A stretch of 64,000 bases of DNA from Allygus modestus (lineage: Eukaryota > Arthropoda > Insecta > Hemiptera > Cicadellidae), in contig OY776112.1 of the NCBI GenBank assembly GCA_963675035.1, positions 375,724,055-375,788,054 on the forward strand, given 5' to 3'. Positions 49,833 through 61,860 of this stretch are shown piece by piece. The notes under the pieces were generated by a model. The model was not told the origin of the DNA. It saw only the letters and a list, made by a program, of their open reading frames with translations, and did not search any database. The position numbers and the translations under genes are program-made. Position 1 is the stretch's first letter; each line of letters opens with the position of its first letter.

Positions 49833-52672
49833 ATGCATTCTGTAGTAATGTTCCGTCTACTGATTATTGTGACGATTCTTCGTTTGTCCTCTGGGGACAG
49901 TGACGGCGAGAACCCACCACTTCAACCCGGGGTATGTAGTTAATTCAGTGTAGTTAATTTATTTGTTGCTGCTAATTAAATAGTTTCTTAAATGTAACGT
50001 TTTGTTAATTTATTTACAGGGTCCCAGACCTTCGAGCCCTGACATTTTTGCCGATGAAGACTCTGATGTAAGTGTATAGAGTAATTAATTCCAACATTTT
50101 AAAATTAATATTATTACGTTTTCTTATAGTAATGTATTTTTTTATTTTTTCAGAGTGATTCGACTGACTTAGATCAGCCTCTTAACGGATATCGACGTCG
50201 GACCCGAGCAACAAATATGCGAATAACTGAGATAATGGCTAGTGTAAGTATTTGTAATAATTGTGAAAATTTAATATATTTTAATAATTTTTAATAATGT
50301 AAATAATTAATTTAGTCAACTTACTACCGTCCTTATAATAATTTTTTGTTTATAATGGGGAACTGATTGCCTATTTGATGAGTATAGCCGGAGCGACACA
50401 GGTGATGTGTTCTTCATAAATCGGCGCAGGGACATCCTCTCATACTCCATGCCCGATGGAGATACTGACATGACCCTGGCGCCTCTTGAAGGATTTCACC
50501 CGATACATTGGGTAAGTGAAATAACAAAAGTGTAAAATTGATCACTAGCTTATATATTCTGCTGAAATATATTTATATTCTTTTTGTTTTTTTTAAGGAT
50601 GATGCTTACGATCGCTTATCGGATTGGAGACTATTTTCAAGCCCTACCGTGGAGACTGGAGCATATATCTATGAGGAGACCTGTGTAGTCGACGGTATTT
50701 TATGGATACGTTCTGCTTGGATGGTTAGTAGTTTTTAGGATTATATATAACATTAGATTAAGAATTAAGGTAATGGCGTGGCCTATACTTATCGGTTTTA
50801 ATTTTCAGAGGGGTTGTGAACGCGTTCCGTGGGGCTATGAAATGGACCTACGGTCACGACCCACTTGCTGTAGAACGCGCAATGGAACGCGGTATGTGAG
50901 AGAGCATTCCGAATCCCTCCGTGATGCCGTTCAGCTCAGACAGCTCCAAGCTCTTGTGGTAAGATATCGATCGAATAAACTTTTTAAAAGCCGGTAATAC
51001 TTTGAAGAATCTAATAATTGTTTGTTTTTCAGCCAGCGTATGTCATGGAGGATGACATACACTTCATGAATGAAGAGGAGGACATCCTCATTTATGAAGA
51101 GAATCCTGCCCCATCAGCTCCTAGAGGATTTCGCCGAGTTAGCTTTGTAAGTAACGTAGTATAATATAATAATAACTAACGTACATTACTAGACTGTTTT
51201 ATTCTTAATTACTGATTTAAACGTTTACAGGCGAGTGTTGAAACCCGTTTGAGGGAGATGGAGGCGCTTGCGTGGCCTTCGAGGCAGTCCCATGTGTACG
51301 TCCTCACTGAATCAACCTACTGGGCCAGGGATCGATGGACTTTAATTCAGTTGAGGGTACGTAGGTCAATTTGCTAACGAACTTTCACTTTCTCACCAGG
51401 GTACAGATACTTACTCACAAATATCTTTTGCAGAGGGAAGACCAGCCGCTAGAAAGGTGTACCCTCGGGGCTCGTCGGGTTTGTGCTGGCGTATATTACG
51501 TCCACAGACAAGCCACGGGACTTCGTACGCGTCTAGGGGTAATTATATTATTATTCTGTTTTTTAAATTTATATAAATTATGTTTCAAAATTAAATAGTA
51601 ATTTTTTGTTTTCAGACAGTAACAGTCGGTTTTCTTTATTTTAGCTTGAAGACGATTTACTAGGGCTGAGGAGGTCGCGTCATCCAATTACGAGTGCAAC
51701 CACCTCCGCGGGGCCTTCCAGGAGAGTTGAACCTGTGGTAAGTTGAATACAACCCTTAGGGCTATTGTTTTTTAATGAGTATATGCAATTAACCAGTGTA
51801 TTGTGTTCCAGCATGTGTATGATGATCCGTCGCAGGCACAGGGGGCCGAGAACCTGCCTCCACCAAGCCCACCACCGCTGCAACCTCAGCCCGAGAACCC
51901 GCCTGCACCACAGCCTGAGAACCCGCCTCCACCACAGCCCGAGAACCCGCCTCCACCACAGCCCGAGAACCTGCCTGCACCTCAGCCTGAGAACCTGCCT
52001 GCACCTCAGCCTGAGAACCCGCCTCCACCTCAGCCTGAGAATCCGCCACCACCACCACCACCACAGCCACAGCAGCTCTGTCCCCACTGCCGTCGTGAGG
52101 AAAGGCTGCATGAGCTGAGGCATGACGCTTTTGAGAGGGTGAGCATATTATAATAATAATAACTTAATGTGATTCATAAATTAAACTGTGTTTATGATTT
52201 CAGGGTTTATATAGGTATATTTTATGATTTTAAGACTTGTTTATGATTTCAGATCGAGGCACGACAGGAGGGTGTTGACCGTGCGTCTTGGCGGGCTGTA
52301 TGCCACCTTACCACTGCTAGGTCAGAGCTCCGGGAGGTTCTCCACCTGTCCGAGACCGTCCTGGTGAATGCAACCCGTCAGGAGATGCTGGAAGTCGCCC
52401 CAGTCGTCTGGACCGAGATCCAGACTACGCTGGAGCGCATCCTCACTCAGACCGGGAGCAGCATGGACCAGGAAATCTTCCGGGGACGTCCACCGCCTGC
52501 TACAGAACCTCCTAGGGCCCTGATGTGCAGGGTCTGCCTAGATACGCTGCCTACGGTGGTGCTGTCACCGTGTCAACACACCCTCTGTCCCGCGTGTGCA
52601 GTTCGCCTCCACGTATGCCCGTTCTGCCGCTCAACGGTCGTCGGCCGCAAGCGGCTTTACTTTGACGGCTAG
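49833..52672 (+). CDS. Twelve-exon RING-finger protein with hydrophobic leader and Pro-rich repeat
   Basis: Exons: 49833-49931, 50020-50067, 50154-50243, 50383-50511, 50598-50723, 50809-50958, 51033-51146, 51231-51356, 51434-51538, 51645-51737, 51812-52138, 52253-52672. Each length is a multiple of three, so all 11 introns are phase 0 (74-139 bp), with GT donors (mostly GTAAGT-like) and pyrimidine-CAG/TAG acceptors; only the exon 4 acceptor is weak. About 608 aa. N-terminus MFRLLIIVTILRLSSG looks like a signal or anchor. Exon 11 has about seven QPENPPPP-type repeats, then CPHC. The last exon ends in a C3HC4 RING (CRVCLDTL...CPFCRS), as in IAP/MDM2-like E3 ligases. The stop codon sits at the TIR edge. 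Confidence 0.75.
51883..52060. repeat. 24-bp coding repeat (QPENPPxP)
   Basis: About seven units of CAG-CCT-GAG-AAC-CCG/CTG-CCT-(G/C)CA-CC(A/T) inside exon 11. Variation is mostly CCA/GCA and CCG/CTG, always in frame. Confidence 0.9.
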
Positions 52673-53277
52673 TTTTTATATAATCATTTATATTAGTTTT
52701 TTTATTATTAACTTTTTTCATATTACTCTTTGTTTTTTTTATTATTAACTTTTTTCATATTACTCTTTGTTTTTTTTTATTATTAACTTTTTATATGTAT
52801 ATTCTTTTATTATTATGTTAACTGTTTATATATTATATTTTATTATACATATATACATATATCTATTTTATTATACATATATACATATATCTATTTTATT
52901 ATACATATATACATATATCTATTTTATTATACATATATACATATATCTAATAAACTTATTTTATAACAAACTGACTTTTTACTTACCTTATTTAGCTCCG
53001 CTAGGTTGGTAGCGTATAGAGTATAATAGCATAGAGCATATATATATATATAATACTGCATATAATAACCATAGGTTGGCAACACTGCACAATCTGGAGG
53101 GAGAAAAGTGAGGTTAGGGAATCTGGCGGGAAAAAAGTGAGGTTAGAAAATTTGGCGGGAAAAATGTGAAGCCGCCATGGGCGCCACCATCTTGGGGGCG
53201 GAGCCTAATGACGTCACAAGTCACGTGACCAAAATGCTGGCTTCTGATTGGCTTGCTATATCTTAGCCATCCCTACT
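52668..53277. repeat. MavB right terminal inverted repeat
   Basis: Begins GCTAGTTTTTATA (includes the RING stop) and ends GGCTTGCTATATCTTAGCCA...CCCTACT. It is longer than the left TIR because of extra units of TATTATTAACTTTTT (52700-52790) and TATTTTATTATACATATATA (52830-52950). An ATCTAATAAACTTATT stretch at about 52945-52960 gives a polyadenylation signal for outward transcripts. E2F-like sites at 53125 and 53154. Confidence 0.95.
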
Positions 53278-53283
53278 CAGAAG
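53278..53283. repeat. Target-site duplication of MavB, right copy (CAGAAG)
   Basis: Identical to 29980-29985. Confidence 0.97.
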
Positions 53284-56200
53284 ATTAAACTTTATTTAGT
53301 TTTAAGTGCTGGAGAATATAAAGTACAGATAAAAACAATAACATTCATTCCCAAGAAGCAGTAGTTACACACACCATGGGATTTTAATTAATTATTTGTA
53401 AAAATATGTGCTCTTCAAGGATCTACTCTAAGAATAGTGTTCCCAAAATACAAAGAAGAGAAGAAATATATCCGCCAATGGAATATGTCACCCGCACATT
53501 GACAAATGGGACAACAGAGTCAAACAATGGCTAGTCTCAATGGAATGGATGATGTTCATTTCCGTTTACATAAACGTCACTCTTCAGGTGCAGTAACTTC
53601 ACGAGTACAAATTAAACCAAACATAAAATATCATGATTAGTTAAATACTTCCTTTGTTAAATGTCTGCATAGTATTTTTATGCACTGTTTTTAACTTTGT
53701 TCGACTGAAATGTTTTTGTATCATGGGACAATATATGGCATGATTTTTAAAATTATGCCTATGTGATAATTCTAACCCTAATTCCTAAACCTAAGCCTAA
53801 TACCAACCCACAAGTTAAACTGACTTTGATATAACAAAAGTACTTTAAAATTTATTTGGATATCACCTGGTAATTACTAAATCTTAAGTAACAGAATCTA
53901 AAATACTTTTTTATACCTTAATACCTCAGTAAACCAATAAGTCCTGAAATCTCTTAATTTAATTACCTAGAGTGCCTCCCTTCCACATTGGATTCAATCA
54001 ACTATATATTTTACTCTGCCATGAAAATGTGGTTAAGTAAAAAATACTCCAAAAATACCTCTTTTACAGGGTGTTAAGAGAACCATTCCAGACTTACGGA
54101 TATGATTCCTCTTGCAAAAATTTCATATGTTCTAAAACGCTTAGATTTCCGTCTATTAGTAGGTATGTAAAAGTTAAGTAAAATGCGTTATATCTTAAAA
54201 ATATTAGCAGTTTCAAACTTTACACATTATTTCATTTAATAAGACCCATATTAATATGGAATATCAAGTTTATTCTTTGTATCATTTCAAAATAGCGTTC
54301 ATTTTAATTTGTCAAAGCTAAATAGCTTACAAAAAATTTAATATTTAGGAACAAACTGTAAGAATCAAAACAGTTGCGTGATTTTGTCCTTAAAATATGA
54401 AAGAATTTAATGATTAGATCACAAATAACTGAGTATTTGTAATTTATATATGTTAAAACATGCTTTTTGTAGTTTATTAAATTAAAAATCATGTTTTACT
54501 AATAAAAATCACAATTTCTTAATCATGAATTATCTTATAGTTAATATTTTCATTTAATGGTTTTAGGAAAAAGCTATGCAACCTTTTTTGATTCTTACAA
54601 ATTTTTCCCATATTTAATGGTTTTTAAAATATTTATCTTTGAAAAACAAGAATTTATATGATGTACTGTCAACGCAACATAATGTAAACAGTTGTTAGTT
54701 TACTCCTAATGATTTATCAATTGTAAATTTAGGGATTCATTTGAATTTTGTTTAACTTAAACACTTGTTATTTTCCTTAAGTCTTACAACTTGATAAATT
54801 GCCTTCTTTAGAAAGTTAATCTAAATGTGATAACATTATTTTAAGGTTTTACTCCAATTTCTTATTATACGTTGGTTTAACCTTGGTTCCAAAACCAAGT
54901 ATTAATTCATGTTTCACTACAAAGATTTTAAATTATTTTACTGAAGCATATAATTAAAAGTACGCAAATAATCTCAAGTAGGCAAGAAATTCAAGTGGTG
55001 AAAAAATTAACATTTCGATACCTACATAAATATTTGAGTCTAAATTTACGCGGTTTATTTTTATTTAGCTGTAACTATAACCTCCTACTCTAAAATATTG
55101 ACCTCACATTGAACCATTAAATCCTCTTACTAGCGTTACAACAATGGTACATTCAGCATTGTATTATTGCATTGTGGTACGAGAGCAGCGTAGGTTACAT
55201 GCATATTGGAATATAGCACCAAAGAGGTACACATATAATCGTAGCAATATACTACGAATTATGCGTGTAAGAATTTTAATATGTTTTATTTTTATTTTAG
55301 CACGAAAGAGGGATATTTTTTTAAGTTTTTAGTACAACAGTAGGATGAAAATACAATTACCAAAGTATCCTTAAATAATTTTAAAATTACATGTCTTAGG
55401 TGTACCAGATATTTAGTTGATGATCAGAGTGCAGTATTAGCATAACATACTCAATATAACTATTTATTAAAAAATAGCAACATGTGATGTTGACTGATTA
55501 TGAAAACACTTATAGAAAATCATATTCCATTGATTAAACAAGTATCGTCCTAGAAGTGATGCTAGAGCTCTGCTATTACTACTTTGACATGTTTTAAACA
55601 TCCACAATGTTTAATTTAAAACAATTTGCTGTAAAAAACTGCCATTTTATCACTATTGTATTTCTGATAGTTCTTGTTCAGTATGTATTAATTTTCATTG
55701 TCATGAATTCCAAAAATCCAGTCACTAAACGGATAAAGCGATTTAAAGAACAATTCCGACGTAACAAAATATCAGTCTGAACTGTTAAAGCCTTTAACCG
55801 TTTTGGAACCCATTGTTCTGTTTCTGTTTAAACGACCAAGCCGATGTGTAAAACACCTTAAACAAAGTCTTTGATTTCACAACAATGTATTATTAATGTG
55901 CGTAGAGTTTACATGTCTACGAGTTTGTACATTGTATTACATTTCAACATTTAATACGGCTAGAGTTTGGTATTTATCAGAGTGCTAAGAGATTTGTACA
56001 GTTTATAGGGACATAAGCAACTTTATCAATTGCTTAAAAACATATGTATACGGTTTTATGTTTTAAACATTATCAAAATAAAATATAATTATAATTTATT
56101 TATTAATATTAAAACCAAACTCAAAGCAGCAGCTTTGTTCAATTTTATAATCCCCTATTCAAACAAATTTGTTTTCATTAAATTGTACCAAAGGTAGCTA

Positions 56201-56349
56201 TTTACGGTGGCAGAAAGGGACATTTTCCAACTCTAAAGCTAGAAAAAATAGCTGGAGATATTTTCCGGGCTGTTATTATTTTTGCATTTAGACACCAGTA
56301 GCGCTAGTAACCAAGAGTTAAATACATCTACATCTCTCATCTATATGTT
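53284..56349. other. AT-rich host DNA, no gene recognised
   Basis: Only short frames (up to about 62 codons, no domains). No array or element end seen apart from the MavC target site at its right edge. Confidence 0.6.
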
Positions 56350-56355
56350 AATCTA
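56350..56355. repeat. Target-site duplication of MavC, left (AATCTA)
   Basis: Precedes AGTAGGGG; right partner AATCTC at 60661-60666 differs by one base. Confidence 0.7.
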
Positions 56356-57148
56356 AGTAGGGGAACACTAGCAATTTAACATATGATTTAGCTCAATTTT
56401 CCCAAATAACATGGGGATCAGTTTTTGCACCGACCCCCGACCCTAAATCTCTATAAACTAATACAATCCAACATAACATTTAAATGTGTAACAACTTATT
56501 GTACCATAAGTTATATAGTAACTATTAAATCTAAAAAAATCTCATAAGAATATAAGCCACCAAGGCACTCACCCAACAGCAAATCGAAGACTGAACCTGA
56601 CTTCAGACCCCACTTTATAAGAATTTTTTTTGTTCGAATTAAATGTATTAATTACTCATCAAATCCCCACAATTATTACCAATGTTCTATTAATAAACAA
56701 TGACATAATTAAACTTTGGGAATTCTCCATGAAAAATTCGAATCATCGTTCTATTTTTACCAACGACGTAATTAGACCTTGGATAAATCCTCGAATATTG
56801 TCATTGCAACAAAATCAATTGAAATACGAATATTTTTAACCACCGACATTCTTTTACCCTGGGAATTCCTTATTAAATTAAAACTCATTAGAACAAAGTC
56901 AATTGAAACATTTCTATTCTGACACAATCCTTAAACTTATATAAATTATAATTGATATTCTCTGCGTATAAATATAAACATCGACACCCACACCTTAGCT
57001 CTGCCGCCCAAGATCACCCAAGCCACACGCACCAAGTGCGCAAGAACTGGTTAACCTCCAAAACACGTGAGTCCCGCAATCAAGTCACGAGTCTGCTGAC
57101 AATTCGAGGTCACATGCCACCCTGTATCTGTACTCTATCATCTTCCTA

Positions 57149-57352
57149 CTTTAAAGTGTCCTTTTCTGAAACCCATGAGTTTTGAGTACTTAGAAACCCA
57201 AGCCAGTTGACATATAATAAATCACCCTTCCGCCTAATCACCTTCTCAACTAAACATATATCATTATATTTAGTCTTCAATAGCCTTAGCCTTAGTTTGC
57301 CCTCGAACAAACCATTTGCCACTGTAAAAACTAATGGGTCTTTTACATACAA
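57149..57352 (-). pseudogene. Integrase chromodomain fragment (MavC left arm)
   Basis: Frame with ICLVEKVIRRKGDLLYVNWL and SWVSEKDTLK, matching the C-terminal chromodomain of Maverick integrase (compare the MavB chromodomain). The upstream part of the gene is missing. Confidence 0.85.
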
Positions 57353-57404
57353 TGGTAACTCATTTCCTAAAATAGAATGTCTAAAATTCTCTATAGAACG
57401 CTAG

Positions 57405-57622
57405 GCAGGTAAAAAAGCTTTAAAGTATAAACAACATGGGGTAAACACAGCTAACCGAGAAGTAATGGAAGAAAAAGTGGGAAGTATAAAAGTGTTGTCT
57501 TGCAAAAGAATAGAGGAACTAAACGAAGAGAGAGAACTCCCTATAGTGGGGTTAGAGATGTGCTACGTAGAGGTAGAGGTATTTTGTAAAGTTCAAAAAT
57601 ACCCCAAACATTTATGTAACTA
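57405..57622 (+). CDS. Open fragment of an unrecognised protein
   Basis: About 72 codons open to TAA, reading KKALKYKQHGVNTANREVME, KRIEELNEERELPIVG. Composition looks protein-like, not random. No upstream start; probably a leftover of a MavC gene. Confidence 0.35.
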
Positions 57623-58736
57623 ATTATTGGCTCGAAAAGGAGTTACAATCAATTGATTTAAATTACAAAATAAATCTTAAAACAGACAAACTAAAAGCTT
57701 CGCCAAGTAAAAATATGGAGAGGTTGGTGTATTGTGTTTATTTTGTATTAATATAAAACTTAGTTTTGTAAAAGTTTTTTTTATTTTTTTTTAAGATAGC
57801 AGGATGTGTTGGTATTGCGCAATAGTTGCAGCGGGGGGGAGGGTAAGGTATTTAAAATACTGTTACCATATGTAGCCGGGGGGAGTAATTATAAGGATCA
57901 TATGTAGCCCGGGGAATTAATTGACTGGTTAAAGTATGGGCTACAAGCGGGGCTAATAGGGCTGCTAATTGACTAACGAACTAATTGACTGGGTGGTTAC
58001 TACAACTGGAATCTGGGCGTGCTGACTCTGCTACTGGTTTGGCTAATTAATGACTGGTAAACTAAGAAGCCAGGCCGTTGTCTGGCCTAACCATGAACTG
58101 GTAATTGGTAATGTAATAACTAATTGGGGGTTGGAAAATGTGACTGGGTGCCCAGGGGCCTATGTATCTTTACCAGACCAGAATGCTATACCAGCCAGCT
58201 CTGATGATTGGTTTAACTGTAAATAACTAATAAATATCCTTCCAAGACCTACTACTGAAATTATGACAAGTGTCTAAACCTGGTAAATTGCTAATCGTAT
58301 TGGATAATTAATGTATCAATAAATTTCTGAACCTAACCCATGATAGTTTATTAATTATTAATTGTCTTCTGAGGAGAGGAATAACCAGAATCTAATATGC
58401 TAATCTGAAAACCCTCGACCGGTTTTGCAATTCCTACATAATCCTGTAATCGGGGGATCCCAAAAGGGATTTCCCCTCCGATTGTCGGTTAGCCTACCAT
58501 TTCTGGTACTAACAACTACTTAAAAATATGGTACTTATGTATGATGGTGGAAAATTCTGGTGAAAGTGCGGGGGAGGTGATGCTCTAGGGGTTCGCCAAA
58601 CGACAAGGAGAGAGACGCCGCAGGAAGCTGCCGCTAACGGTCAAAAAGGTCAGCTGGCCCCACGCCGCTGATGGCGTTTGGTGCGGATATACAGGCCGCC
58701 TATACTATATAAAAATAGCGTGACGCTTAGCGTCAA
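57623..58736. other. GC-richer non-coding insert in MavC
   Basis: No gene seen. Around 57793 a sequence GATAGCAGGATGTGTTGGTATTG matches the unit start of the 160-bp array at 58737, so the roughly 0.9 kb between (57830-58736) appears inserted into, or to have split, that array. It includes TTGACTGG repeats (57915-58070) and a short palindrome GTGACGCTTAGCGTCA (58720-58735). Confidence 0.4.
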
Positions 58737-59215
58737 ATAGTAATAATATAGCCAAACGCTCTTCAAACTTTACAATAGGCAAATGGTTGGTGTGTTGGCC
58801 AATTGCCATATATAAACAAGTTTTGGGAAAGTGTGGGAATATTAAAACTACAGGCTTTTTTCTTTTTTAGATAGCAGTATTTGTTGGTATTGTGTAATAG
58901 TAAAAATATAGCCAAACGTTCTTTATACTTTACAAAAGGTAATAGGTTGGTGCGTTGGCCAGTTGTTAGATATAAACTAATTTTGGGAAGGGGTAGGAGT
59001 ATTAAATCTGTAGGCTTTTTTTCTTTTTTAGATAGCAGAATTTTTTGGTATTGTGCAATAGTAATAAAATAGCTAAACGTTCTTTAAACTTGACAAGAAG
59101 CAAACTGTTGGTGTATTGGTCAATTGCCAGATATAAATTAATTTTTGGCGGGTGTCGGGTATTAAAAAACAAAAAACTACAGGCTATTAAAAAGGGTAGT
59201 TTAAATTCGGTAATT
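58737..59215. repeat. 160-bp tandem repeat, three copies
   Basis: Units start at TAGTAATAATATAGCCAAACG-like sequence (GCCAAACG at 58751 and 58911, GCTAAACG at 59072) and contain TTGGTGTGTTGGCCAATTGCC. Diverged copies within MavC. Confidence 0.85.
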
Positions 59216-59264
59216 GAAAGTACAGTGATGTGCTCTTTTTCCTATATGAAAATTTGACTAAATT

Positions 59265-59857
59265 AATGGATAAGTTAAATATTAATCACTATCACACATA
59301 TTCAACAATTAAGGAAGCTATTTTAGAATGGTTCCAGAAGACTTAAAAGATTTGGTTATACAGAGTTTAGTGCAAAAGGGTTAGTTATCAATGGTTGGAT
59401 TTACTTCCAAAGTTAATAAAGACATATAATAATAAAATACATAGATCAATAGGAGTGAAACTCATCCAAGTAAGAGCTAAGAACTCTAATGATGTACACA
59501 ACATTTTGGCATCTAAGGTACAATTTAAAAAGCCTAAATATAAGTTGGGGGATACTGTAAGGATTTCGAAGTATAAAAATGTAATTAGTAAATCTTATAC
59601 CCCCAACTGAACAGGGAGGCTTTTTACAATAGTATAAGTTAAGAAAACAAAGCTGGTGACTTATATTTTGAAAGATGAGAATGAAAATATAATTAAAGGG
59701 GGATTTTATACAGAGGAATTGTTAAAGACTAAATATAAAGATATATGTTTAGTTGAGAAGGTGATTAGGCCGAAGGGTGATTTATTATATATCAAATGAC
59801 TTAGGTTTCTAAGTACGCAAAATTCATGGGTTTCAGAAAAGGACACTTTAAAGTAGG
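59265..59857 (+). pseudogene. Integrase remnant (MavC right arm)
   Basis: C-terminal half of a Maverick integrase: NINHYHTYSTIKEAIL with the catalytic Glu, LLPKLIKTYNNKIHRSIG, KPKYKLGDTVRISK, IIKGGFYTEELLKTK, and chromodomain ICLVEKVIRPKGDLLY. Several stops and a frameshift near 59330-59390. The N-terminal part with both catalytic Asp is absent. Confidence 0.9.
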
Positions 59858-60660
59858 AAGATGATAGAGTACAGATACAGGGAGGCACGTGACCTCGAAT
59901 TGTCAGCAGACTCGTGACTTGATTGCGGGACTCACGTGTTTTGGAGGTTAACCAGTTCTTGCTCACTTGGCACGTGTGGCTTGGGTGACCTTGGGCGTTA
60001 GAGCTAAGGTGTGTGGTGTCGATGTTTATATTTATGCGCAAAGACCATCAACCATCAATTATAATTTATATAATTTTAAAGATTGTGTCGGAATAGAAAT
60101 GTTTCAATTAACTTTGTTCCGATGAGTTTTAATTTTATAAGGAATTCTCAGGGTCATATTATGTCGGTGGTTAAAAATAGTCGTGTTTCAATTGATTTTG
60201 TTGCAATGAGAATATTCGAGGATTTATTCAAGGTCTAATTACGTCGTTAGTAAAAATAGAACAACGATTTGAATTTTTCATGGGGAATCCCCAAAGTTTA
60301 ATTATGTCATTGCTTATTAATAGAATATTGGTAATAATTGTGGGGATATAATGAGTATTTTATACATTTAATTAACACACAAAAATGCTTATAATGTGGG
60401 GTTTAAAGTTATGGTTCAGTCTTTGACTTTCTGTTGGGTGAGTATCTTAGTGACTTATATACTTATAAGAATTTATTTTAGATTTAATTTTTGCTGTGTA
60501 ACTTGTGGTACAATAACTTGTTACACATTTAAATTTTATGGTGTATTGTATTAGTCTATAGAGATTTAGGATCGGGGGTCGGTGCAAAACAGATCCAGGT
60601 GTTATTCTTATAGAAAATTTGAGCTACATCATAAATGTTAAAATGCTACTACCCTCTACT

Positions 60661-60666
60661 AATCTC
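60661..60666. repeat. Target-site duplication of MavC, right (AATCTC)
   Basis: Five of six bases match AATCTA at 56350-56355. Confidence 0.7.
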
Positions 60667-61053
60667 AAAGAAAAAATGAAGCCTACAAACCGCCATTTTT
60701 CCCTCTGTCCCCATAATGGCAACATAACTAACCACAGGCTGTAAAATTATGAAAGCTCAAAGTTCAACAGTTTTCTATTAATAAAACAATAAAAGTTTTT
60801 CCCAAACCTTATATCTATATATTGAATTTAATTAATTTTAAGATAAATAAATAAAATCAATAGTAAATAAGTAACACAAAAAGAAAAATAACGTTGTTAT
60901 AAGATTTAACTTTCACGCAAAACACATTTCGATCATATGTTTGCTGGAAATAATTGTTCTCCGTGGTTTAATTAGTGAAATATCCTACGATGTACGAGAG
61001 CTCTACATACATTAATCTAATTGCTAGTAGCCGGTTAAATCTACGTGTACAGT
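60667..61053. other. AT-rich host DNA, nothing recognised
   Basis: No ORF or repeat seen between MavC and the LINE insertion. Confidence 0.6.
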
Positions 61054-61860
61054 AATAGTAATACTTTAGAGTGATTTATCGGACACGGCTCGCTCGAGTA
61101 AAGCGTCAAGCTGCGCTCTGAACGTGTTCCGCCTACCGTACAGTGTCCGAACCGGCCGTCCTGGTGGTCGCTGGAGTCATCCCTGTCAAGTTCTGAAGCC
61201 CTGTGAAATCGATAAGGACGCTGCCAGGTCCAAAGAGCGCTTTTGCACCTACCAGCAAAGGCAAAATAGCTGGGAAAAGAAGACTCGGGGACGATTGACT
61301 GCGAGACATGTCAAGCAAGTCCAACCGTGGGTGTAACGGCAACACGGTTAGGTTGATGACTACCTAACACAGTTCTTTACAGGTCACGGCTATATCAGGT
61401 CGTATCGGCACCTCATGGGCTAAGCCGGTTCAACGTATTGCATCTACTGCCCAGTCGTTCCCGACGACGTGGAACACATTTGCTCTCGCTGTCCGCGTTG
61501 GGAAGGGTCCCGCTTGGAGACTTCATGTTCACTAGGTGCATTTTCAGTGGACACGGACTGTGATAAGATATTAGAGGGCGAGGACAATTGGGACTGTTTG
61601 TAAACTGATCTAGATAGGGAAGCGGACTAGATGTAATGATCAGGCTGCTGGAAAAGGAGCGAACCCTGCGGGCTTAAGCCAAATTTAGGCCTAGTCGGAA
61701 GTAATGTGACAAACAATCCCAGGTTAGAGGCCCCAGGTTATAAATGTTATTAAGGGCAGTCTAATTTTTTAGTAGGATTGCCACACTAAATTTTGGCTAA
61801 CTGTGTAAGTCAATTCATTTTTTCCTCCTCTCAATAAAAAAAAAAGAATAGTAATACTTT
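61054..61860. repeat. 14-bp target-site duplication flanking a LINE insertion
   Basis: AATAGTAATACTTT occurs at 61054-61067 and 61847-61860, bounding the element at 61068-61846. Confidence 0.9.
61068..61846 (+). mobile_element. 5'-truncated R1-like non-LTR retrotransposon
   Basis: 779-bp insertion with an A-rich tail (AATAAAAAAAAAAG) and a 14-bp duplication. Translation in broken frames shows the C-terminal part of an R1-clade ORF2: VDDYLTQFFTGHGYIRSY, then the zinc-knuckle CIYCPVVPDDVEHICSRCPRW (split by frameshifts and stops around 61330 and 61420). A dead, 5'-truncated copy. Confidence 0.85.

Larger units (their letters stand above)
29986..53277 (+). mobile_element. Complete Maverick/Polinton element MavB (23.3 kb)
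   Basis: Full-length element with matching TIR tips (AGTAGGGATGGCTAAGATAT / its complement) and a perfect 6-bp target duplication. The left TIR is about 518 bp and the right about 610 bp, the difference being extra AT-rich tandem units. It encodes the full Maverick set: PolB, integrase, packaging ATPase, protease, penton and major capsid proteins, plus BRO, a glycosyltransferase-like protein, a fibre-like protein, metalloproteinase, PLA2 and a spliced accessory block. Five in-frame stops in four genes make autonomous activity doubtful. Confidence 0.97.
56356..60660. mobile_element. Decayed Maverick derivative MavC with long inverted arms
   Basis: Left end AGTAGGGG, right end CCCTCTACT, near-perfect 6-bp target duplication. 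The inverted arms span about 56356-57310 and 59700-60660 and are diverged but align throughout (for example TTTTGCACCGACCCCCGA at 56433 and its complement near 60580). Both arms include the integrase 3' end, so this is an inverted-duplicated, internally deleted element. No PolB or capsid gene remains. It is older than MavA and MavB and from another subfamily. Confidence 0.85.

Noticed and set aside
51680..52123. Minus and alternative-frame ORFs rich in Arg/Leu or Ala/Gly over the Pro-rich exon
   Set aside because: Shadows of the 24-bp coding repeat; the plus frame is joined to flanking exons by splice sites.
61124..61345. Two 70-aa ORFs on opposite strands
   Set aside because: Frames within the degraded LINE insertion; the recognisable reverse-transcriptase tail is split among frames.
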